Below are positions 5,849 through 12,045 of a stretch of 12,045 nucleotides of DNA, one piece after another. This stretch comes from an uncultured Fretibacterium sp. (GTDB lineage: Bacteria > Synergistota > Synergistia > Synergistales > Aminobacteriaceae): assembly GCF_938040765.1 (NCBI RefSeq), contig NZ_CALIAA010000219.1:1-12045 (forward strand). Direction: 5' to 3'. The first letter of the stretch is position 1, and every line of letters starts with the position of its first letter. Both the position numbers and the translations under genes were made by a program. The notes under the pieces were generated by a model that was not told the origin of the DNA, made no database searches, and was given only the letters and a program-made list of their open reading frames with translations.

Positions 5849-7489
5849 CTATTTCTCAGGAAAGCGCCCTTGCCCGGGCCCGTCCGACAGCGCGGCAAGG
5901 GACAGAAATTCCCCGAGCACCTCAGGGAGTATGTCCATGGAATAACGCAGCTCCACCCGTTCGGTGAGCTTATGGGCATCGGCCCCGATGGGACCGAGGA
6001 GAACGGAGGGGATGTCGACGGACCTCAGGGCCTCGAGGGGGATGGAGTAGCCGCGGCCCCACAGGGGCATGTTGGCCGCCAGGGGCGCGATGTCGTCCCC
6101 CCCGCCGCGGAAGCCCGTGTAACTCAGGTCCGAGATCCCCTGAAAGATCTCGACCTCCGTGAGGCCCAGCCCCCGGTTCGCGAGGCTCCTCCGCACCGCC
6201 CCGGCGGCGCTTCGGATGGCCCGCTCCCGAGGTGTCCGCCCCTCGTTGACCCGGGCGGGATAGTAGGGCGGCAGGAAACCCACGACGACCAGAGGTCCCT
6301 TTTCCCCGACCCGATCCATCAGGAGCGAGAGGAACTCGACGTTGCGGTCCCGCTGGTCCGTTGCGGAGATGCGGGGAAGGAGCTCGTCCGTCAGACGCTC
6401 CCGGGACATCCCCGCCGCGGCGGCGGCCCTTCCCAGAAGCTCATCGACATCCAGCACCCGGACAGGCCGGTCCCCGCATCCCAAATGCTCGAAGGCGGAT
6501 CGAAGCGCCCGGCCGGCCCTGGCCTTCATGTCCTCCAGGATCGAGGCCGGGGTCCGCTTCACGGTCAGGCAGTTGTAGTAGACAGCCGTGCGTTCGGGAA
6601 GCGTCACGGCATAGCGCTCCCGAAGGTCGCGCAGCCTCAGGCAGCAATCGGGCGAGAAGGTCTCTCCCCCGACGCTCTCGGCCCCGCGCCCCTCGATCGA
6701 GAGGTTCAGGCAGGAGGCTATCAGGGTCGAGTTCATCCCCTCCCCATAGTTTCCGACGTGAGCCTCCCTTCCGACGCACAGGAAGAAGGGCATGGCCTTG
6801 CCGATCGTGCCGAAATATATCCCGGGCCCATCGTTGCTCAGAACGGGTTCCGTGTCGACGCAGACAACAAACTCGAGCTTTTCCCGCTCCCGAAGGTCCA
6901 GGAGGGCCGGAAGGGACAGCCGCATCCCGGCGGAGTCGCCCTCCTCGTCCGGGACCAGCCAGAGCAGGACGTTGAAGTCCAGCTTCTCCCGGTCGGCCGC
7001 CCAGTCCTCCAGAAGGCACAGGTTGACGGCAATCCCCGTCTTCATGTCGGACACGCCCCGGCCGAACAGGTAATTTCCCGATTCGAGGTCTCGCCTTGCG
7101 TCGTCGGGCAGCTCGAGCCCGCCGATGCGGCTCGTGTAGGCTTCGGGGTCGAACGCCCATGGGCGCAGCGGACCGCAGACGTCGGTATCGACGACATCGA
7201 AATGCCCGGTCAGGATCACCGTTTTCCGGGTCGGACGAGCCGCCTTGAGAAGGGCCAGGACCGCCCTCCTGTCCAGAGGGTCCTCCTCCAGCCGCACAAG
7301 GCGCAGTCCACCCGGGTTCTCCCCGAAATAGGGAATGCGGGAGAGCCGGTCGTACAGGAACTGGGCGCACCGGTTCTCTCCCCCGTCGGACCCCGTGATG
7401 CTGGGGATGGCCACGAGACGCAGCATCAAATCATAAATACGCTCCCCCCTCGGGGTGAACCGAGGGCGCAAGTAGTCAAAGGGCAGCAT
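5849..7489 (-). CDS. RocB-like M20/M25/M40 family metallopeptidase or deacylase
   Basis: A 546-residue protein, matching the length of RocB-type M20 proteins. Metal-site motifs are present: TGHFDVVD (His96, Asp98), GRGVSDMKTG (Asp148), PDEEGDS (Glu182/Glu183), CVDTEP (Asp212) and a C-terminal DAHKLTER (His506). These are the five ligand positions of a two-zinc M20 hydrolase. The middle 200 residues hold the lid/dimerisation region. No signal peptide is seen, so it acts in the cytoplasm, probably hydrolysing a peptide or N-acyl amino acid. The start at 7489 is preceded by GGGGAGGAGTGGGAGA on the minus strand and begins with the family-like LPFDYLRP. An in-frame ATG at 7801 would add 104 residues with no recognisable domain and is rejected. 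RocB was named from arginine utilisation, but no roc genes are visible here, so the substrate is unknown. Confidence 0.9.
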   Translation of the reverse strand: MLPFDYLRPRFTPRGERIYDLMLRLVAIPSITGSDGGENRCAQFLYDRLSRIPYFGENPGGLRLVRLEEDPLDRRAVLALLKAARPTRKTVILTGHFDVVDTDVCGPLRPWAFDPEAYTSRIGGLELPDDARRDLESGNYLFGRGVSDMKTGIAVNLCLLEDWAADREKLDFNVLLWLVPDEEGDSAGMRLSLPALLDLREREKLEFVVCVDTEPVLSNDGPGIYFGTIGKAMPFFLCVGREAHVGNYGEGMNSTLIASCLNLSIEGRGAESVGGETFSPDCCLRLRDLRERYAVTLPERTAVYYNCLTVKRTPASILEDMKARAGRALRSAFEHLGCGDRPVRVLDVDELLGRAAAAAGMSRERLTDELLPRISATDQRDRNVEFLSLLMDRVGEKGPLVVVGFLPPYYPARVNEGRTPRERAIRSAAGAVRRSLANRGLGLTEVEIFQGISDLSYTGFRGGGDDIAPLAANMPLWGRGYSIPLEALRSVDIPSVLLGPIGADAHKLTERVELRYSMDILPEVLGEFLSLAALSDGPGQGRFPEK

Positions 7490-7856
7490 TCTCCCACTCC
7501 TCCCCGAAAAAACGGTCGTTCCGACGAAGGCCCTCGCCTCCAAGTAAATCTTCGATATAAGAGAATTCACGCTCCATGCATCCCTCGGCCGCCGGGACTT
7601 CGCATACTTTACCACAGCCCTTCCGTCGGACGGGCAATACCTCGTCAGAGCGACGGTTGGATTTTCCCCTGGAAATAGCGTAAAATCAAATGGACCCTCG
7701 AGTCGAATTCGGAGGCATGGGGGATGAAGATCCGGATCCCCCGGAAAACGGTGACATTCCGAGCGGAGCCGGCCCGAGTCGGGGAACGAAAAACCGGGCA
7801 AGGAACGACTCCGAAGACGGGTTCATCGAGACCCATATTGCTAAGGAGGAATTTTT
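7490..7856. other. Divergent intergenic region between the M20 and TPR genes
   Basis: 367 bases between divergent start codons. The right half holds a plausible plus-strand promoter (7657-7686), a possible short leader frame (7690-7860) and several hairpins. These include GGGGGAT/ATCCCCC at about 7719-7741 and GAGTCG/CGACTC in the 7770-7812 stretch. On the minus side an AT-rich stretch TTATAT near 7555 could be a -10 element for the M20 gene, but no good -35 was found. No known riboswitch class was recognised. Confidence 0.6.
7657..7686 (+). promoter_or_regulatory. Candidate promoter for the TPR-ParA set
   Basis: TTGGAT (7657-7662) and TAAAAT (7681-7686, five of six consensus bases) are separated by 18 bases. 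Transcription would begin at about 7693 and give a leader of about 165 nt before the GTG start at 7857. It is the best promoter-like pair in this divergent region, judged by eye. Confidence 0.4.
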
Positions 7857-7860
7857 GTGA
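7690..7860 (+). CDS. Possible small leader ORF overlapping the TPR gene start
   Basis: A 56-residue open frame, acidic and hydrophilic (it begins MDPRVEFGGMGDEDPDPPEN), with no recognised domain. Its TGA (7858-7860) overlaps the GTG start of the next gene in the coupling arrangement GTGA. Against it, the ATG at 7690 has no ribosome site and lies at the predicted transcription start. The internal ATG at 7717 has GGAGG only one base upstream. A better-spaced ATG at 7724 (GGAGG 8 bases upstream) opens a different frame that runs about 300 bases into the TPR gene. Third-position GC looks lower than in the flanking genes. It is a weak candidate for a translated leader. Confidence 0.2.
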   Translation: MDPRVEFGGMGDEDPDPPENGDIPSGAGPSRGTKNRARNDSEDGFIETHIAKEEFL

Positions 7861-9752
7861 GACCTCAAAAAACAGTGTTCTATTTTCTGCATGGCCTCTG
7901 GACATTGGTCTTCGTCGCGTGTGTATTTTCCTCTGCCGCCCACGCCGCCGACCTTCAGATCGTCCAGGGGGAGGACGCTTATGTCGGCCAGGAGATCGTT
8001 CTGTCCCTGCAGGGCTCGCTCCTCTCACAGAAGCCCCTGTTCGAATGGTCCGTCAGCGGCGACGTCAAGTCCGTCCTGCTGAAAAACGGGGGGGCCGAGT
8101 TCGCGTTCACCCCGATCAACACCTCCGCCATCGATATCGAGGCCGTCGCCAAGAATCCTGACGGTCAGGTCCTGACCACAGCGAAGCTCGGACTCACCCC
8201 GCGCTACTTCGAGGTCGGGATCGAGAAGCTGGAGGATGAACCCCTCATGCTCTGGGACATCAAGGTCAAGGAGGAGCGTCCCACAACGGAGCTGGCCAGC
8301 AACCGTCCCATCCGTTTCGAGGCCAGACTCACCCCATCCTACAACGGAGAGCTGCGCTACGACTGGACCTCCGACGCTTCGACGTCGATCCTGAGCAGCG
8401 ACGCCTCCCAGACCACGATAACCCGCAGCGAGATCGGAGATTCGGAGCTCTCCGTCCAGATCGTCAACGCGGCGGGGATCCCTCTGGGCCGCGCCTCCCG
8501 CGTCGTATCCGTCACCGTTCCGTCCTCCCGCATCGAGGATTCGGCACGCCAGAAGGCGGGCTGGACGGACTGGCAGGAGGCCCAGGCACAGTGGGCCCAG
8601 GAGCGTCATTCCGACGCTGTGGAGCTGGCAAAGCGCGCCGCGGCCCAGGTCCCGGAGGACCCCGACATCGCGGAGGGAGTCAAGGTCATGGGCGCCAATT
8701 ACGACCGGATTCTTCGGGCCCTGGATCTCCAGAAGAAGGGCGCCGAACAGAGGGAAAAGGATCTTCTCGTCGAGGCACTGAAAATCTATCGGCGGGCCCG
8801 CGTCGTATGGCCCATGCCCGAGAGCGAGACGAGCATCAAGGAGCTCGAGGAAGCGATCGACGCCCTCCGGGTCAAGAATCAGCAGGCGGAGTGGCTGAAG
8901 GACACGGCGGCGGCCTACGATCAGGAGGGACAGATCCAGGAGGCGCTGGACTACTACAATCAGTCTCAGGCGCTGGTCCCATCCCAGGCGATCGAGGAGC
9001 GGATACTCCGCATCTCCCGGCGACTGGAGCTCATCGCCGAGGCGGACAAGCTCGCCGGCACGGGCAGTTCCCTCGAGCGGAACGGAAAGCTCGTCGAGGC
9101 CATCGAGAGCTACAAGGCCAGCCTCGAGAACAACCCCGACGAGGCCCTGGCCCTGCATGTGAAGGAGCTCGAGGAGATCGTCGTCCAGCGCAAGAGACAG
9201 GCCGCAGCCCTCTTCCGGGAGGGGAGCGATCTGCAGAGGAAAAGGCAGGAGACCGAGGCCCTGCTTCGATATCGTGAGAGCATGGCCATGTGGCCGAGCC
9301 CCGAGGCACAGAAGCGGATCGACGCGCTGGAGAGGACCGTTCGACTTCCCAAGAGCGCGGACATACGCGCTCCCGAGAACTTCGGCATAGGGACGAAGTC
9401 CGACGCTGCACGCTTCCTGATTGCGGGAAACAAACTCTACGGCGAAAAACGCTACAGGGAAGCTCTGGTTCAATACCGCAAGAGCTATGCGATCTCCCAG
9501 GACCAAATCCTGTCCGAGCTGATACGGAAGCTGGAGGCCTCCCTGAACGAGTACGAGGCCATCCAGGCCGCCAACAAACTGATCAAGGAGGGCAACCTTC
9601 TTTACAACCAGGGGCGCGTCCAGGAGGCGGCGGCGAAGTATCGGGAGAGCCTGGCCGCCCACCCCAACGCGGAGGTCGAGGCGTTTCTCAAGCATATCGA
9701 GGGCACCGCTTCCGGCAGCCCCGACGCTTCGCCGTCCGGACAGGGAAAATAA
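7857..9752 (+). CDS. Exported protein with Ig/PKD-like N-terminal domains and TPR repeats
   Basis: A 631-residue protein. Residues 1-30 are a Sec signal peptide: basic RPQK, a hydrophobic core, and a likely cleavage site SSAAHA/AD after Ala30. A lipobox reading at FVAC (Cys22) is possible but less good. Residues about 32-225 are beta-rich, with two Ig/PKD-like modules (for example FEWSVSGD and LRYDWTSD). Residues about 230-625 contain roughly seven TPR-like helical hairpins, several with the pattern ALxYYNQSQALVP, AIESYKASLENNP or ALVQYRKSYAI. No enzymatic motif is seen. It is probably a periplasmic or surface scaffold for protein interactions. The GTG start at 7857 is supported by AAGGAGG (7843-7849) 7 bases upstream. 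A ParA-like gene follows 47 bases after the stop. The specific function is unknown. Confidence 0.88.
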   Translation: MRPQKTVFYFLHGLWTLVFVACVFSSAAHAADLQIVQGEDAYVGQEIVLSLQGSLLSQKPLFEWSVSGDVKSVLLKNGGAEFAFTPINTSAIDIEAVAKNPDGQVLTTAKLGLTPRYFEVGIEKLEDEPLMLWDIKVKEERPTTELASNRPIRFEARLTPSYNGELRYDWTSDASTSILSSDASQTTITRSEIGDSELSVQIVNAAGIPLGRASRVVSVTVPSSRIEDSARQKAGWTDWQEAQAQWAQERHSDAVELAKRAAAQVPEDPDIAEGVKVMGANYDRILRALDLQKKGAEQREKDLLVEALKIYRRARVVWPMPESETSIKELEEAIDALRVKNQQAEWLKDTAAAYDQEGQIQEALDYYNQSQALVPSQAIEERILRISRRLELIAEADKLAGTGSSLERNGKLVEAIESYKASLENNPDEALALHVKELEEIVVQRKRQAAALFREGSDLQRKRQETEALLRYRESMAMWPSPEAQKRIDALERTVRLPKSADIRAPENFGIGTKSDAARFLIAGNKLYGEKRYREALVQYRKSYAISQDQILSELIRKLEASLNEYEAIQAANKLIKEGNLLYNQGRVQEAAAKYRESLAAHPNAEVEAFLKHIEGTASGSPDASPSGQGK

Positions 9753-9799
9753 CCGCGCGCCTCTTCCGGAATCGGGCGTTCTCGAGGAGGGGAAATCAC

Positions 9800-10567
9800 T
9801 TGCTGATCATAGGTTTCTGCAACCTTAAGGGCGGCGTCGGCAAGACGACTGCGTGTCAGAACGTGGCCGTAGGCCTGGCCCGTTCGGGCAAGAGGGTCGC
9901 CGTTCTGGACATGGACCCGCAGAGCAACCTGAGCGCCAGCTTCGGCATCTCGGTCGCCCCCGGGGCGCTCCAGATCTTCGACCTGCTCTCCAGAGAAGCC
10001 GGCTGGGACGACGTCGTGACCTCCAAAGAGGGGGTCGACGTCATCCCCAGCTCGTTGGATCTGGTCATGGCGGAACTGCATCCCGAGGGCGCCATCGGAA
10101 AGGACACGCTCCTCCGCGAGGCCCTGGCCCTCGTGGACCCCAAACGCTACGACTTCATCCTGCTGGACAGCCCCCCTCAGCTCGGCGTATTCACCCGCAA
10201 CGTGCTGACGGCCTCGAACCTGCTGGTCGTCCCCATGGATGGAGGCTTTTACAGCCTGGCCGGCCTGCGCCTTCTCAACGAGGCCATCCCGCTCTTCAAG
10301 GCACGCCTCAACCCCCAACTCGCGTTCCTGGGAATCCTCATGACCCGCCACAACCCCAACATCTTCATCTCCCGCGAGGTGGCTTCCGAGGTTCGCAGCT
10401 TCTTCGGCGACCTGTTCTTCTCGGCCTACGTCCGGCAAAACGTCAGTCTCATAGAGGCGTCCAGCCTGGGCATGTCCGTCTTCGCCTACGACCCGGCAAG
10501 CAACGGAGCGCACGACTACAAGCGCGTCACGGCCGAATTTCTCGAGAGGTGTCAGAATCATGGCTAA
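9800..10567 (+). CDS. ParA/Soj-like ATPase (MinD/ParA superfamily)
   Basis: A 255-residue protein of typical Soj length. The deviant Walker A KGGVGKTT lies at residues 10-17 (signature Lys10, Lys15), the Walker A' LDMDPQSN at 36-43, and the Walker B ILLDSPP with Asp123. The C-terminus REVASEVRSFFGDLFFSAYVRQNVSLIEASSLGMSVFAYDP closely follows the Soj pattern, with EAS in place of the common EAP. The segment VPMDGGFYSLAGL replaces the usual P-x-Q-x-E/S-x-x-ALEGL, which may affect specificity. Such ATPases form ATP dimers on DNA or membrane and position a cargo. The likely start is TTG at 9800, preceded by GAGGAGGGG, because no ATG stands near the conserved N-terminus. No parB or gidB neighbours it, so it is probably an orphan positioning ATPase. 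Its stop overlaps the next gene by 8 bases. Confidence 0.9.
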   Translation: MLIIGFCNLKGGVGKTTACQNVAVGLARSGKRVAVLDMDPQSNLSASFGISVAPGALQIFDLLSREAGWDDVVTSKEGVDVIPSSLDLVMAELHPEGAIGKDTLLREALALVDPKRYDFILLDSPPQLGVFTRNVLTASNLLVVPMDGGFYSLAGLRLLNEAIPLFKARLNPQLAFLGILMTRHNPNIFISREVASEVRSFFGDLFFSAYVRQNVSLIEASSLGMSVFAYDPASNGAHDYKRVTAEFLERCQNHG

Positions 10568-10949
10568 GAAGATCAGACCCAGCCTGAAGGATTACCTGAG
10601 GACGGGGGTCGTTCGCTTCAACGATGACGGGGAACCGGCGGCCGCCTCCCCGCTCGCCGACGGCCGCAGCCCGTCGTCGGCTCTTCTCGCCCTCCTCTCG
10701 GAGCGTGACCGCCTGACGTGGGAGCCGATCCTCGGCGCCGGAACGGAGATGCGAACCGCCCCCCTCGATTTCACGGCCCTGAGGGAGGAGTTCCGCAGCG
10801 CGGACAAGAACCGTTTCACCTACTACCTGCTGGCGGACGGAGAGGAGCACCTGCGCCCGGTGAGGACGAGCGTCCAGATCCGAAGCCCGCTGAAGCTCCT
10901 TTTGAGATGGGACGAGACGGGCATCCTGACCTGCTACGGACTTCAATGA
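10560..10949 (+). CDS. Unrecognised 129-residue protein coupled to the ParA-like ATPase
   Basis: I do not recognise this family. The 129 residues start with a basic segment (MAKKIRPSLKDYLRTG), continue with an Ala/Ser/Pro-rich linker (about 25-45), and then a mixed alpha/beta C-terminal part (about 46-129) including TWEPILGAG, RFTYYLLADGEEHLRPVRTS and SPLKLLLRWDETGILTCYG. There is no signal peptide, membrane segment or ParB-type helix-turn-helix. The ATG at 10560 lies inside the end of the ParA-like gene, so the two proteins are translationally coupled and probably act together. A short basic N-terminal peptide is what ParB proteins and other ParA partners use to stimulate the ATPase, so a partner or adaptor role is reasonable, though inferred. 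It is the last gene of the set. Confidence 0.75.
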   Translation: MAKKIRPSLKDYLRTGVVRFNDDGEPAAASPLADGRSPSSALLALLSERDRLTWEPILGAGTEMRTAPLDFTALREEFRSADKNRFTYYLLADGEEHLRPVRTSVQIRSPLKLLLRWDETGILTCYGLQ

Positions 10950-10963
10950 CCCCAACGTCGCGG

Positions 10964-10982
10964 TGACCAGCGTCATAATGAC
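10964..10982. promoter_or_regulatory. Cluster of GTCA/TGAC half-sites before the LysR gene
   Basis: TGAC-N4-GTCA (10964-10975) overlaps GTCAT-A-ATGAC (10972-10982), giving three alternating half-sites within 19 bases, about 100 bases upstream of the LysR-type regulator start. Autoregulation by LysR proteins commonly uses such dyads, but the site does not show a clear T-N11-A box. No convincing promoter was found in 10950-11083. Confidence 0.3.
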
Positions 10983-11083
10983 AGAAGGAAGCCCTCGGAC
11001 GGCCCCATACAGAGGCACGAGCGCATCGTCTGTTGCTGCACCTATCGATTGCGTGCACTCGGCGAGGAAGGGAAATATACGGA

Positions 11084-12004
11084 ATGAATCTGTCTCAGCT
11101 CAAATACTTTCAGGCTGTCTGTCAGTTTGGAACTATTACCAGAGCTTCGAAGGAGCTTCATATTTCGCAACCCTCCATTTCCAGCGCGATCAGGGAACTG
11201 GAGGAGGAGTACGGAGTGATCCTGTTCCAGAGAAGACATCATGGCATGGTCATGACCGAAGCGGGGAAACGTCTTTTGACGATGTCCAGAACTCTGCTCA
11301 GCGAAACGGAACGTTTGAACCGAGTCATGACCGAGCTGAGTGACGAGCGTAAAATCTTGCAGATCGGAATTCCTTCGTTGTTGAGCCTGTTCATCCTGCC
11401 CAAGGTCATAGAGGCTTATAAACGTAAAAGGCCCGATGTGCGGATTCGAGTCGAGAGTAGCGGCAGAAAAGAGGTATTCGAGCTGCTCACGGAAGGGGAA
11501 CTCGATCTCGCGATACTGCCCTGCAGCACGTCAGGCTGTTTCGACTCGATCTACCATGCGGTTCCTCTTTTCACGCTGGAATTGGGAGTATGTGTTTCGC
11601 CGCGCCACCCGCTGAGCCGAAAGCCTGTCGTCACCATCGAAGACCTTCAGAGCGAGGATCTGGTGGTCTTCGAACAGGATTACCTGCATAAGGAAATCTT
11701 GTTCAATCGTTTCAAGGACGAGCACCTAAAGCCTAATATTTTGCTGGAGACATCGCAATTTTCTACAATCCTGAGTCTCGTGCAGCAGGGGGCCGCGGTC
11801 AGCTTCGTTCTCAAGGATGTCGTAGAGGAATGGATGGAGATAAAATACATCCCCATATCTCCGCAGCTCAGCCTGGACATCCGCATGATATGGCGGACCG
11901 ACGACTATATGTTTCAGTCCATGAAAGACTTCATTCATTTGATGGAGACGATGGACAAGGACGACATGAGATCTTCCACGGACATCGACTCCGGAGCCTC
12001 CTGA
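11084..12004 (+). CDS. LysR-type transcriptional regulator
   Basis: A 306-residue protein of standard LTTR length. The winged helix-turn-helix occupies residues 1-62: MNLSQLKYFQAVCQFGTITRASKELHISQPSISSAIRELE, ending with MTEAGKRLL. An effector-binding domain follows from about residue 88 (LQIGIPSLLSLFILPKVIEAYKRKRPDVRIRV; later LTEGELDLAIL and the FSTILSLVQQGAAVSFVL segment). I chose the ATG at 11084 because the conserved LTTR N-terminus begins there and GAGGAAGGG lies upstream. The in-frame ATG at 11033 adds 17 residues foreign to the family. Its third-codon positions are clearly poorer in G and C than those of the genes before it, which may mark a later arrival. The target genes are not identifiable. 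It does not face a divergent partner, and only 41 bases follow it in the window. Confidence 0.93.
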   Translation: MNLSQLKYFQAVCQFGTITRASKELHISQPSISSAIRELEEEYGVILFQRRHHGMVMTEAGKRLLTMSRTLLSETERLNRVMTELSDERKILQIGIPSLLSLFILPKVIEAYKRKRPDVRIRVESSGRKEVFELLTEGELDLAILPCSTSGCFDSIYHAVPLFTLELGVCVSPRHPLSRKPVVTIEDLQSEDLVVFEQDYLHKEILFNRFKDEHLKPNILLETSQFSTILSLVQQGAAVSFVLKDVVEEWMEIKYIPISPQLSLDIRMIWRTDDYMFQSMKDFIHLMETMDKDDMRSSTDIDSGAS

Positions 12005-12045
12005 ACCGTCCCTGGACGACAATGAATTCAGGAAGACCCTGCAGC

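Noticed and set aside
5870..7678. A 602-codon plus-strand open frame opposite the M20 gene
   Set aside because: It is antisense to a gene with intact M20 motifs. The translation is Pro/Gly/Arg-rich with no domain, as expected of a shadow frame in GC-rich DNA.
7490..7801. N-terminal extension of the M20 protein from an ATG at 7801
   Set aside because: The added 104 residues have no domain, and a strong ribosome site precedes the ATG at 7489, where the family-like sequence begins.
7724..8161. A plus-strand frame with a well-spaced GGAGG, giving a 145-residue Arg/Pro-rich protein
   Set aside because: It overlaps the secure TPR gene by about 300 bases in another frame and has the Arg-rich composition of a shadow. 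It is kept only as part of the leader finding.
8025..9695. A 556-codon minus-strand open frame opposite the TPR gene
   Set aside because: It lies wholly within the TPR gene. The Leu/Gly/Val-rich translation mirrors the repeat structure and has no domain or plausible ribosome site.
1..12045. CRISPR array, insertion sequence, transposase or rRNA
   Set aside because: No regularly spaced direct repeats, no transposase-like protein, no paired terminal inverted repeats around a cargo, and no rRNA-like segment were seen.
12005..12045. A possible gene start at ATG 12022
   Set aside because: Only eight codons remain in the window and no ribosome site precedes it.

Overview
The window reads as a stretch of chromosome from a high-GC, probably anaerobic bacterium. 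It has strong AGGAGG-type ribosome sites, tightly packed and overlapping genes, a rubrerythrin, and a large RocB-like M20 hydrolase of the kind found in amino-acid fermenters. I lean towards Synergistota from this gene mix, but no marker gene here settles the taxonomy.

Layout. (A) 1-215: a probably non-coding leader with a near-perfect 19-bp stem-loop (74-116) and a second perfect hairpin (133-150). (B) 216-3858, plus strand: a four-gene, translationally coupled operon of acyl carrier protein, NeuD/PglD-type left-handed beta-helix acyltransferase, FkbH-family HAD/GNAT protein and GT4 glycosyltransferase, closed by an intrinsic terminator at about 3947-3996. (C) 4017-4526: rubrerythrin, whose ribosome site starts only a few bases after that terminator. 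(D) A perfect 15-bp-stem terminator (4547-4594) separates rubrerythrin from a convergent DHH/DHHA1 phosphoesterase (4619-5575, minus). (E) 5849-7489, minus: RocB-like M20 peptidase/deacylase. (F) A 367-bp divergent intergenic region leads to a plus-strand set at 7857-10949: an exported Ig-like plus TPR protein (GTG start), a Soj-like ParA ATPase (TTG start) and an unrecognised 129-residue protein in the place where parB would normally be. (G) 11084-12004, plus: a LysR-type regulator with visibly lower GC third positions than its neighbours.

How the genes may work together. Region B looks like a small glycan-decoration module. FkbH proteins of known function load a glyceryl unit from 1,3-bisphosphoglycerate onto an ACP. 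An adjacent ACP, a sugar N/O-acyltransferase and a glycosyltransferase suggest that an ACP-borne C3 acyl group may be placed on a sugar that the GT4 enzyme handles. That is inference. Region F couples an envelope protein-interaction scaffold with a ParA-type positioning ATPase and a small unknown partner, which suggests subcellular placement of an envelope or cytoplasmic cargo rather than plasmid partition. These two modules are the most interesting parts of the window.
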